From Thalassoglobus neptunius (GTDB taxonomy: Bacteria > Planctomycetota > Planctomycetia > Planctomycetales > Planctomycetaceae): 52,682 nucleotides of DNA. The stretch spans positions 1 through 52,682 of the forward strand of contig NZ_SIHI01000024.1 in NCBI RefSeq assembly GCF_007859735.1, given 5' to 3'. Each line of letters opens with the position of its first letter. Within the stretch, counting starts at the first letter, position 1. Both the position numbers and the translations under genes were made by a program. Under the pieces are notes generated by a model. That model was given only the letters and a program-made list of their open reading frames with translations, had not been told where the DNA came from and did no database searches. This document shows positions 27,060-35,332 of the stretch, piece after piece.

Positions 27060-28412
27060 ATGAATCGCTTTCCGGCTTTGTTGCCTCGACTCAGCTTGAT
27101 GATTCTTTGCCTGATTTCTTTTCGCACCCTTCAGGCTGCACCACCGAACATCCTCATCATTGTTGTCGATGACCTCGGGTATGGAGATCTCAGCTCATAT
27201 GGAGCGACCGACCTTCAATCCCCTCACCTCGACCAATTTTTCCGTGAAGGAATGCGGTTCACCGAGTTCTATGCCAACTGTCCGGTCTGCTCCCCCACGC
27301 GCGCAGCCATTCTGACCGGAAAATATCAGGATCTCGTCGGTGTCCCCGGAGTGATTCGAACACATGCGAACAACAGTTGGGGAAATCTCGTCGATGACGC
27401 TGTCATGTTGCCCACAGTTCTGCAACAGGCCGGCTACAATACTGCCTGTATCGGAAAGTGGCATCTTGGACTCGAAGACCCTGATCGGCCGAACGATCGA
27501 GGATTCGATCATTTCCATGGTTTTCTGGGCGACATGATGGATGATTATTATCACCACCGACGTCATGAACAGAATTACATGCGGCTTAACAACGAGACAA
27601 TTAATCCCGAGGGACATGCCACCGATTTATTTACGGAATGGGCATGTCATTACATTAATGAGCAGTCGAAACAGGAGAGCCCTTTCTTTCTCTACCTGGC
27701 TTACAACGCTCCACACACACCGATCCAACCGAGAGAGGACTGGTTAAAGCGTGTTCAGGAACGTGAGCCGAACATTGACGAAGGCCGTGCGAAGCTCGTC
27801 GCGCTCATCGAACATCTCGACGACGGGATTGGCGAAGTTCTGAACTGCCTCGACGAAGCCGGTCAAACGGAAAACACGCTCGTTTTCTTCACATCCGACA
27901 ATGGAGGACAACTCAACGTCGGTGCCAACAACGGACCACTTCGAGATGGGAAACAAAGCGTGTACGAAGGCGGAATCAAGATCCCGGCCGGAGTACGCTG
28001 GGTGGGTCAAATCCCGGCCGGAACGGTTTCTGACTTTCGTATTCTCACCATGGATATCTTCCCGACAGCTTGCGAAGCAGCTGGGATTGACGTGAAAGAC
28101 GACTGGAATCTCGACGCAGCCAGTTTCCTGCCAACTTGCATCGGAGAGAATCAATCCGAGCTACGAGAACTCTGGTTCTTTCGACGCCGGGAAGGAGGCA
28201 ACCGGTATGGAGGAAAGACAATTGAAGCAGTCCGACGAGGAAACTGGAAGCTCCTCCAGAACAGCCCGTTCGAACCGCTCGAACTCTACAACCTCGAAAA
28301 CGATCCTCTGGAACAGAACAACCTAGCTGAAAAGGCACCGAGAATTTTTAACGAACTCAGCGCCGCTCTCAGACAGGAACTTCAACGCTACGGGACGGTT
28401 CCCTGGCAATAA
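27060..28412 (+). CDS. Secreted sulfatase, Cys-type, short form
   Basis: The product has 450 residues with an N-terminal signal peptide (about 1-26, LSLMILCLISFRTLQA). The metal Asp pair is in NILIIVVDDLGYGDLS. The catalytic cysteine is C77 in NCPVCSPTRAAILTGKYQ, a canonical CSPTR. Later it has IGKWHLGLEDP and FTSDNGGQ. It ends with the small C-terminal subdomain typical of arylsulfatases. It is convergent with the OYE gene. It differs from the other two sulfatases enough to suggest a different sulfated substrate. Confidence 0.93.
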   Translation: MNRFPALLPRLSLMILCLISFRTLQAAPPNILIIVVDDLGYGDLSSYGATDLQSPHLDQFFREGMRFTEFYANCPVCSPTRAAILTGKYQDLVGVPGVIRTHANNSWGNLVDDAVMLPTVLQQAGYNTACIGKWHLGLEDPDRPNDRGFDHFHGFLGDMMDDYYHHRRHEQNYMRLNNETINPEGHATDLFTEWACHYINEQSKQESPFFLYLAYNAPHTPIQPREDWLKRVQEREPNIDEGRAKLVALIEHLDDGIGEVLNCLDEAGQTENTLVFFTSDNGGQLNVGANNGPLRDGKQSVYEGGIKIPAGVRWVGQIPAGTVSDFRILTMDIFPTACEAAGIDVKDDWNLDAASFLPTCIGENQSELRELWFFRRREGGNRYGGKTIEAVRRGNWKLLQNSPFEPLELYNLENDPLEQNNLAEKAPRIFNELSAALRQELQRYGTVPWQ

Positions 28413-28496
28413 ACTTATAAAGAATGCGTTCTCAGAATCACCGTCCAGCGTGTAATAATCGAGTTCATGGAATTAGAAAGTCAACTTAAGACTGAC

Positions 28497-29597
28497 CTAC
28501 ACACTGACTGGTTGATAGCTTGGGAAGTCCGTATATCCTTCTGCCCCCGTCGGTGAACTCCATACGCTTTGGTCGGCAGGTTCAGCCAAAGGCCATCCGT
28601 TCTTGATTCTCTCGACATAGTCCGGGTTACTCAGGAACGGACGACCGATGGCAATGAGATCGGCGTTTCCGCTTTCAACCTGATCTTCGGCAGACTTAGC
28701 ATCGTAACCACAGTTCCCCATGATCGGTCCGCTGAAGACCTCCCGAAACTCCGCAAGGGTCATCGGACTTCCCAGCTCATGAAACCCAAAGGCCAAGCCA
28801 TCCATGACGTGAAGGTAAGACAGTCCGTATTCATCGAGCTGTTTCGCGGTGTAGGTATAAAGTTCTCGGTATTCTGGTGAACCCATTGAGTTGAAAATTC
28901 CGTTTGGCGAAAGCCGGACTGCCACGCGTTGTGGCGACCAGACCGACGTCGCAGCATCGACAATTTCACCCAGAAAGCGGTACCGGTTCTCAATGCTTCC
29001 CCCGTATCGATCATCTCGCTTGTTCGTTTTCGATTCCAGGAACTGGTTGATCAGGTATCCGTTCGCCGCATGAATCTCGACACCGTCGAATCCCGCTTCG
29101 TAAGCTCGACGCGTGGCGTCGGCATAGTCGTCGACGATCTTTGGAATCTCATCAGTTTCCAGTGCTCTCGGAACTTCGTGAGGCAGCTTCCCTTCGGGTG
29201 TGTGGATGTACTCTTCATCAATGGCAATTGCTGAAGGAGCGACCGCTTTCTCCCCGTTATGAAACGTGCTGTGAGATGCTCGTCCACAATGCCAGAGTTG
29301 AAGAAAGACTCTCCCCCCAGCTTCATGGATTGTGTCCGTAATCAACTTCCATCCATCTCGCATCGCATCGGTGTAAATTCCGGGAGTTTCGTTCCAACCG
29401 ACTGCCTGCTCGGAAACGACGGTTGCTTCAGTAATAATCAACCCCGCGTCGCTGCGCTGTTGGTAATACTCCGCCATCAACTGATTAGGAATTCGCTCGA
29501 CACCAGACCGCCCTCTCGTCATGGGAGCCATGGCAATGTGGTTCTTAAGTGTGAGATCTCGAAGCTGAAACGAGGAAAATAGATTTGGAAACGACAT
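28497..29597 (-). CDS. Old Yellow Enzyme family NADH:flavin oxidoreductase
   Basis: The start at 29597 gives 366 residues, MSFPNLFSSFQLRDLTLKN. FMN and substrate motifs are visible: NHIAMAPMTRGRS, LQLWHCGRASH, and FDGVEIHAANGYLINQFLES followed by RYGGSIENRYRF. OYEs reduce activated C=C bonds of enones, quinones or nitro compounds using NAD(P)H. The gene is the last of a minus-strand cluster behind marR, an SDR and pirin, 36 bp after pirin. That suggests a detoxification or redox stress role under MarR control. Confidence 0.93.
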   Translation of the reverse strand: MSFPNLFSSFQLRDLTLKNHIAMAPMTRGRSGVERIPNQLMAEYYQQRSDAGLIITEATVVSEQAVGWNETPGIYTDAMRDGWKLITDTIHEAGGRVFLQLWHCGRASHSTFHNGEKAVAPSAIAIDEEYIHTPEGKLPHEVPRALETDEIPKIVDDYADATRRAYEAGFDGVEIHAANGYLINQFLESKTNKRDDRYGGSIENRYRFLGEIVDAATSVWSPQRVAVRLSPNGIFNSMGSPEYRELYTYTAKQLDEYGLSYLHVMDGLAFGFHELGSPMTLAEFREVFSGPIMGNCGYDAKSAEDQVESGNADLIAIGRPFLSNPDYVERIKNGWPLAEPADQSVWSSPTGAEGYTDFPSYQPVSV

Positions 29598-29633
29598 GAT
29601 TAAATCACTTTCAGATCGGAAGTAGTACAAGAA

Positions 29634-30332
29634 TTAGGCAAGATCGAAGAGCAGGATTTCTGACGAATCAGACGAGTGAATGGACAGAGACACTTCATCA
29701 CTGACAGCGACTCCGTCACCAGCTTCCAGTTCTTCTCCGTTCAGTGACACATTTCCTCTCAACACTTGAAGCCACACATGGCGTCCAGCTGCGATCGGAT
29801 GAGTCACACTCTGACCGGGATCAAGTCGCGAGAGAAAGATTTCGGCATCCTGATGAATCTTCAACGAATCCCCTTGCTGCGCACGAGACGCGACGAGCAG
29901 CAGCTGATTTCTCATCAACTCATCATCGAATGACTTCTGTTCATAACTCGGCTCAAGCCCCTTCTCCTCGGGGAAAATCCAGATTTGATAGAGATGGACC
30001 GGTTCATCACTCGAAGGATTAAATTCGCTGTGCGTAATCCCGGTTCCGGCGGTCATTCTCTGGAACTCGCCAGGCCGCAGGATCTCGCCGTTTCCCATCG
30101 AGTCACGGTGTTCGAGCGCACCTTCGAGCACGTAGGTCACAATCTCCATATCTTTATGAGGATGTGTTCCAAATCCCTCTCCCGGTGCGACCCAATCTTC
30201 GTTCATCACTCGAAGAGTTCGGAAGTGGATGTGCTTCGGATCGTGATACGTTGAAAACGAAAACGTATGCGAAGTCTTCAGCCAACCGTGATCAGCACTG
30301 CCACGATCATTGGCTTTGCGGACAGTTAACAT
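29634..30332 (-). CDS. Pirin family protein (quercetinase-like)
   Basis: The product has 232 residues with two cupin domains. The N-terminal metal site has H57 and H59 in GFGTHPHKDMEIV and H101 and E103 in GTGITHSEF, exactly the pirin pattern. It starts MLTVRKANDRGSADHGWLKT, as in bacterial YhhW-type pirins, some of which oxidise quercetin. The role here is probably redox or electrophile handling, inferred from the OYE and SDR neighbours. It is cytoplasmic and has no signal peptide. Confidence 0.93.
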   Translation of the reverse strand: MLTVRKANDRGSADHGWLKTSHTFSFSTYHDPKHIHFRTLRVMNEDWVAPGEGFGTHPHKDMEIVTYVLEGALEHRDSMGNGEILRPGEFQRMTAGTGITHSEFNPSSDEPVHLYQIWIFPEEKGLEPSYEQKSFDDELMRNQLLLVASRAQQGDSLKIHQDAEIFLSRLDPGQSVTHPIAAGRHVWLQVLRGNVSLNGEELEAGDGVAVSDEVSLSIHSSDSSEILLFDLA

Positions 30333-30457
30333 CGTATTCCCTCCACACCATCAATCTGTTGTTAAAAACTCCCGCACACAGCATGAAGAGTCTCTGTCGA
30401 GCTGCGCGCACTCTGAGAAGCACCACTTAAGTTAAAGTTCGAGTCTCATTCTCGGTG

Positions 30458-31213
30458 TCAGCCAGCGAGGATGGCCCCGTCGACTGGAAGAGACACTCCT
30501 GTCGTGAACGATGCATCATCCGAAGCGAGGTAGAGCACTGCCTTAGCGACTTCTTCAGCCATTCCGAGTCGTCCAACCGGGACGTACGATTCCATCCCTT
30601 TTCGCCCCTCCGAACCCGATTCACCTGCGAAGCGGTCAATCATCGCCGTTTCAATCGGCCCAGGCGCGACAGCATTCACCCGAATTCCCTGCTGGGCAAA
30701 CTCCAAGGCAGTTGATCGGGTAATCCCCTCAACAGCATGCTTGCTTGCGGTGTAAATTGCAGCTCCCGGGGTTCCGACATGCCCCAGAACACTCGACGTA
30801 TTCACAATCACCCCGCCCCCCGATTTCAACATCGCCGGGATCTCATACTTCTGACTGAGGAAGACGCCAAGCACATTTACATCGAACGTTTTTCGATACT
30901 CCTCTTCCTGAAACTCTTGAACCGCACCGATCTGTTCGACGCCGGCGTTGTTGAACGCGACATCCAATTTCCCGAACTTCTCGACAGCCGTTTCAACAAG
31001 GGCTTTCACTTCTGCTTCATTGGTCACATCTGTTTTGACGAATACCGCAGTGCCTCCTGACTTCGTCACTTCGCTGACGATCTCGTCGCCCTCGTTTTGA
31101 CGTCTCCCACCGAAGACCACTTTGGCCCCTTCGCTGGCGAACTGAATCACAGATTCCCGGCCTATCCCGGATGTGCCACGGGTCACCACAACGACTTTAC
31201 CTTCGAACCGCAT
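30458..31213 (-). CDS. Short-chain dehydrogenase/reductase
   Basis: The ATG at 31213 follows GGGAGA six bases upstream; a GTG at 31219 is an alternative. The product has 251 residues. The cofactor motif reads TRGTSGIG (residues 11-18), with Arg in place of the usual second-position Gly. The rest is normal: NNAG, a catalytic Ser in VNTSSVLG, Tyr and Lys in AIYTASKHAVEG, and a C-terminal VDGAILAG. The substrate is unknown. It lies 87 bp downstream of marR, with an operator-like palindrome between them. Confidence 0.9.
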   Translation of the reverse strand: MRFEGKVVVVTRGTSGIGRESVIQFASEGAKVVFGGRRQNEGDEIVSEVTKSGGTAVFVKTDVTNEAEVKALVETAVEKFGKLDVAFNNAGVEQIGAVQEFQEEEYRKTFDVNVLGVFLSQKYEIPAMLKSGGGVIVNTSSVLGHVGTPGAAIYTASKHAVEGITRSTALEFAQQGIRVNAVAPGPIETAMIDRFAGESGSEGRKGMESYVPVGRLGMAEEVAKAVLYLASDDASFTTGVSLPVDGAILAG

Positions 31214-31243
31214 CTCCACTCTCCCTTAATCACTAGTCAATAA

Positions 31244-31255
31244 TTCACATGTCAA
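31244..31255 (-). promoter_or_regulatory. Putative MarR operator upstream of the SDR
   Basis: TTCACATGTCAA is an imperfect 12-bp palindrome. It shares the core TTnACATGTnAA with the perfect palindrome in front of marR. It lies 31 bp upstream of the SDR start and overlaps a TTGACA hexamer on the minus strand, so a bound regulator could block a promoter here. Confidence 0.55.
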
Positions 31256-31300
31256 CTAATTCGGTAAAAAACAGAAGGCTTTTAAAACCGCCTCACCCTG

Positions 31301-31795
31301 TTACTCCTCGAGACTCGACCGACACTTTTCGAGAAGTCGAGTCAATTCCGTCAGTTCTTTTTTGCTCATGTGCCCGAGTAACGTCCGATGCAATTCCATC
31401 ACTGGCTCATCCATTTGCTCAAGTAGTTTTTCAGCTTTCTCAGTCAGAGAAATGTAAACGACTCGACGATCATTCTCGCATCGACAACGTGTGACCAGTT
31501 CCGCTTTTTCCAATCGGTCGATCAGTCCCGTAATCGCTGGCACCACTTGAATCATGCGATTGGCGACTTCCAGACAGGGCATCGGTTCACCCTCACCTCG
31601 AAGGATTCGCAACACATTGTACTGAGAGGAAGTCAATCCAAACTTCCGGAAGAGACGTCCAAATCGATTTTCAAACTGGTCGTTCGTGCGCAGGAGATTC
31701 AGCATCGCTTCCTGCTCCGGCAGGTCGAATGGGTTGCGTTTCTTCAATTCGCTTTGCAGTTTTCCAGACATCACATCAACACTTGAGGAATTCAC
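31301..31795 (-). CDS. MarR-family transcriptional regulator
   Basis: The product is 164 residues from a GTG at 31795, or 156 from the ATG at 31771; neither start has a strong ribosome site. The winged helix-turn-helix is seen in GLTSSQYNVLRILRGEG, CLEVANRMIQVVPAITGLID, the RLEKAELV helix and the wing CENDRRVVYISLTEKA. MarR dimers bind palindromes and release DNA on binding phenolics, or on oxidation. A perfect palindrome 14 bp above the GTG suggests autoregulation, and a second one fronts the SDR below. Cysteines in CRCEND could be redox-sensitive. Confidence 0.92.
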   Translation of the reverse strand: MNSSSVDVMSGKLQSELKKRNPFDLPEQEAMLNLLRTNDQFENRFGRLFRKFGLTSSQYNVLRILRGEGEPMPCLEVANRMIQVVPAITGLIDRLEKAELVTRCRCENDRRVVYISLTEKAEKLLEQMDEPVMELHRTLLGHMSKKELTELTRLLEKCRSSLEE

Positions 31796-31809
31796 TTCGC
31801 ACGACGACA

Positions 31810-31823
31810 GTTTACATGTAAAC
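31810..31823 (-). promoter_or_regulatory. Putative MarR operator upstream of marR
   Basis: GTTTACATGTAAAC is a perfect 14-bp palindrome just before the marR start. On the minus strand a TTGACG and a TAAACT hexamer 16 bp apart form a plausible promoter, and the -10 lies inside the palindrome. This is the usual arrangement for autorepression. Confidence 0.65.
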
Positions 31824-32004
31824 CATTCTCCGTCAAGAGGCGATGCGAAAAATTTGTTTCACCGCTTTCACTCACATCAACCACCGGAAAGAACAAACCC
31901 GACGGAATCCTGAATGCGAGGGTTCAATCGAGTGCTCCTGAAAGAGTATCTTGCAGCGACTTCCGAAATTCTGCCCATGACCGTCTCACACGACGAACCC
32001 TTTT

Positions 32005-32871
32005 ATGCCGACGATTCGACTTCGCATTGCCTACGACGGAACAAACTACAGCGGATGGCAAGTTCAGCCCAATGAGACGACCGTCCAGGGTGTGATCGAA
32101 ACAGCGATCCACAAGTTGACCGGCGAAGCGATGAGCGTGCTCTGTGCAGGTCGGACAGACGCGGGAGTTCATGCCCTCGGGCAAGTGGCGAGTTTTCGAA
32201 GCGACTTCAACATTCCTCCCCATCGCTGGCGGCCCGCACTGCAGTCTCACCTTCCGGAGGATGTCGTCATTCTGGAATCAGATCAGGTGGCTGATGAATT
32301 TCACGCGACCTTCTCGGCCGTGTCGAAACGTTATCGCTACGTCATTCACAACAGCGTTGTTGAACACCCGTTCTGGAGAACATTCGTCTGGAGAATCGCT
32401 CAGCCTCTCGATGAAATTGCGATGCACGAAGCAGCGCAGGTTCTCGTTGGGACTCACGATTTTCGAAGCTTCGAATCTCACTGGCCCAACAAAGCGACCA
32501 GCGTGCGAACCGTCCACGCGATCTCCCTTCGACGGCATTCCGACTGGAATCTCTGGTCCCCAACGAATTCGAACGAGCCCGAAGAGAACGAAAAACTCGC
32601 CTCTGAACAAACAGGGAACGAAACTGCCGGAGACTTCATCAGCCTCGAAATTGAGGCAGACGGTTTTCTTTACAACATGGTCCGCACGATCACCGGCACT
32701 CTCGTCAATATTGGCCGAGGGACATGGACCAAAGAGAACCTTGTCGACATCCTCAATGCACAGGACAGAAAAATTGCCGGGGCAACTGCACCTGCGTGCG
32801 GGCTTTATCTCGCCCAGGTCCATTACCCGCAGGAGCTAACCACTCCCACAGAAACTGATCCGGGTGAGTAA
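32005..32871 (+). CDS. truA: tRNA pseudouridine synthase A
   Basis: The product has 288 residues and starts MPTIRLRIAYDGTNYSGWQV. The catalytic Asp is D52 in CAGRTDAGVHALGQV. Later it has RYRYVIHNS, GTHDFRSFES and FLYNMVRTITGTLVNIGRG. TruA makes pseudouridine at positions 38-40 of tRNA anticodon arms. An insertion of about 30 residues rich in Glu and Asn (TNSNEPEENEKLASEQTGNE) lies before the last core strand and is unusual in length. It is convergent with ftsH, 62 bp away. Confidence 0.95.
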   Translation: MPTIRLRIAYDGTNYSGWQVQPNETTVQGVIETAIHKLTGEAMSVLCAGRTDAGVHALGQVASFRSDFNIPPHRWRPALQSHLPEDVVILESDQVADEFHATFSAVSKRYRYVIHNSVVEHPFWRTFVWRIAQPLDEIAMHEAAQVLVGTHDFRSFESHWPNKATSVRTVHAISLRRHSDWNLWSPTNSNEPEENEKLASEQTGNETAGDFISLEIEADGFLYNMVRTITGTLVNIGRGTWTKENLVDILNAQDRKIAGATAPACGLYLAQVHYPQELTTPTETDPGE

Positions 32872-32933
32872 GAAGATTCGCGAACTAAACGGTGGTCGGA
32901 GAACGTGAGTTGGGGAACGTGAGTGAATGAGTG

Positions 32934-35054
32934 TTACTCGTCCGTTCCCTGCTTTCGGGCTTCAGGAGTTTCTTCACCGGGAGCGGGAGCTTCTCCGCTT
33001 CTTTTGGCAACTGATGTGCCGGGTTTCAGTTGCGGGCCGGTTTTGTAGCGATCGAGGATCGTTTTCAACTCGTCCGAATTCATGACTTCCTTCTTGAGAA
33101 GTTCTTGCGTCATTTCTTCGAGAACGTTTTTCTGGCTCCGGACGATCTCTCTCGCCGTTTCCATTGCTTCGTCGATGATCCGTCGAACTTCGAGATCAAT
33201 CTCACGTAACGTTTGCTCGCTGTGAGCAAACTCAGCACTCGACTGCGACACGCCTTGCAGAAACGGAGAGCGTTTGGATTCCCGATAGTTGACGCGGCCC
33301 AGCTTGGGACTCATTCCAAACTCCATGACCATCCTGCGGGCCATTGACGTACTTTGTTCGAGGTCGTTTTGAGGACCGGACGAAGTTTCATCGAAGAACA
33401 ACTCTTCAGCCGCGATCCCGCCGAGCGCGACGCAAATCCGATTCTCCAGTTCCGTCTGTGTGATGAGATGGCGATCGTCTTCCGGTCGCTGCAACATGTA
33501 TCCCAATGCCCCGAACCCACGAGGAATGATTGAGATTTTGTGAACAGGATCGGTTTGTGGAAGTGATGAAGCTACGAGGGCATGACCGCATTCGTGATAC
33601 GCGACGCGAAGCTTTTCGTCTTCCTGAATCAGCCTCGAGGATTTTTCGAGACCAGCCACGACGCGTTCAATTCCTTCCTCAAACTCCACCATCGAAACGG
33701 CAGACTTATTGGCTCGGGCTGCCAGCAAAGCAGCTTCGTTGACGAGATTGGCCAAATCCGCCCCGACAAATCCCGGAGTCAGTTTCGCGATGCGTTTCAG
33801 ATCGACATCATCGTCCATCTTGATTTTCTGAGCATGCACCTGCAGGATTTTCTCACGACCTTTGTAGTCTGCCCGATCGACGAGAACATGTCGGTCGAAT
33901 CGGCCGGGCCGCATGAGGGCGGGGTCGAGTGTTTCCGGACGGTTTGTTGCTCCCATGACGATCACACTTTGATCGGACGAGAAGCCATCCATTTCCACGA
34001 GCAGCGCGTTCAGTGTTTGCTCACGTTCGTCGTGTCCGCCCGGCATCCCACTTCCGCGAGTCTTACCGAGGGCATCAAGTTCGTCGATGAAAATAATACT
34101 CGGAGACTTCTGAACTGCTTGAGCAAACATATCTCGAACTCGGGCCGCTCCAACTCCCACGAACATCTCCACGAAGTCCGATCCGGAGAGACTGAAGAAC
34201 GGAACGCCTGCCTCGCCAGCGACGGCTTTCGCAAGCAATGTCTTTCCGGTTCCCGGTGGCCCCACGAGAAGAACTCCTCGCGGAATTCGACCGCCGAGTG
34301 CCTGATACTTTCCGGGCGTTCGCAAGAATTCGACGACTTCTCTGAGCTCTTCAACCGCTTCATCGATCCCAGCGACATCGTCGAAGGTGACTTTCACGTC
34401 ATCTTCAGCCATGAGACGACCACGGCTTCGACCGAAAGACATTGCCTGTCCCGGTCCGCCCATGCGTCGCAGAAAGACGATGAAAATTAACACGACCGCA
34501 GCCATCAGCATGATGGAGAAAACCGTCCCCCATTCAGTCTGCGGGGACGTTCCTGTGTAATCGATCCCCGCTTCTTCGAGCAGATCCGTCAGCTTGTCCA
34601 GATCCTGAGGCGAGATTCCTCCGACCGGAATCCGGAAGCGTTTCATCGCTTCGGCTGTTTCTTCAGTGTCAGATGAGTCTGCAACGGAGTTGCCATTGGA
34701 AGATGAGTCGACTTCAGAAGCATTGGACGCTTCGGTGGTCGAATTCTCAGGCTCCGCAGAAGCCGCTTCCTCGTCCGCAGACTTCGCTTTGGGCTGATCC
34801 TGAAACGTGATGTATTCCAACCCAAGACGCAGTTCATGGACGTTTTGGGAGTTGAATTCCCCCGATTTCAGACCTTGGACAAATTTCCCGAAGGTCAGCT
34901 CGTTAGCGTGACCATTTTCATTGACCCACGACCAAAGCAGAATCGCGACGATCAAGCCGATCAGCAGATACCAAAAAGTCGGACCAGAAGGCTTTTCACC
35001 TTTGGGCTTTTTATTTTGCTCGGACGATTCTTTTTCTGGTGGGAGCGAGGTCAT
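32934..35054 (-). CDS. ftsH: ATP-dependent zinc metalloprotease FtsH
   Basis: I use the ATG at 35054, giving 706 residues; the longer frame adds 40 residues without family similarity. There are two membrane segments (about 27-44 and 178-195). Between them is a periplasmic part with a long acidic Ser/Glu insertion (about 92-137). The AAA domain has GPPGTGKT (265-272), FIDELD (322-327) and the arginine-finger region [10 protein letters not shown]. The zinc site is HECGH at 487-491. FtsH extracts and degrades damaged membrane proteins and some regulators. The acidic, low-complexity C-terminal tail is typical. Confidence 0.96.
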   Translation of the reverse strand: MTSLPPEKESSEQNKKPKGEKPSGPTFWYLLIGLIVAILLWSWVNENGHANELTFGKFVQGLKSGEFNSQNVHELRLGLEYITFQDQPKAKSADEEAASAEPENSTTEASNASEVDSSSNGNSVADSSDTEETAEAMKRFRIPVGGISPQDLDKLTDLLEEAGIDYTGTSPQTEWGTVFSIMLMAAVVLIFIVFLRRMGGPGQAMSFGRSRGRLMAEDDVKVTFDDVAGIDEAVEELREVVEFLRTPGKYQALGGRIPRGVLLVGPPGTGKTLLAKAVAGEAGVPFFSLSGSDFVEMFVGVGAARVRDMFAQAVQKSPSIIFIDELDALGKTRGSGMPGGHDEREQTLNALLVEMDGFSSDQSVIVMGATNRPETLDPALMRPGRFDRHVLVDRADYKGREKILQVHAQKIKMDDDVDLKRIAKLTPGFVGADLANLVNEAALLAARANKSAVSMVEFEEGIERVVAGLEKSSRLIQEDEKLRVAYHECGHALVASSLPQTDPVHKISIIPRGFGALGYMLQRPEDDRHLITQTELENRICVALGGIAAEELFFDETSSGPQNDLEQSTSMARRMVMEFGMSPKLGRVNYRESKRSPFLQGVSQSSAEFAHSEQTLREIDLEVRRIIDEAMETAREIVRSQKNVLEEMTQELLKKEVMNSDELKTILDRYKTGPQLKPGTSVAKRSGEAPAPGEETPEARKQGTDE

Positions 35055-35332
35055 CAGCTCAGCATCCTTGGGAAGTGGTTCGTTGCACGTCTCTGAATTA
35101 AACAGATCGCCGCGAAATTCAGTCAGATAGGGTCGTGATGAAAAATGCCATCCGGCGAATCTGCTACGGAGCAAAATCCGTTCGCTTTTTCGACGTTTTC
35201 AGCATTTCTGAAGTGCAGTTTCGCAACTCTAGACCGCACCAACAGATCGGTCAACACCTGAGCGACACTGGCAATGATTTTGCCACACCCGAAGTCCATT
35301 GTTTGATAAGTAATACGTCTAATCACTGTATC

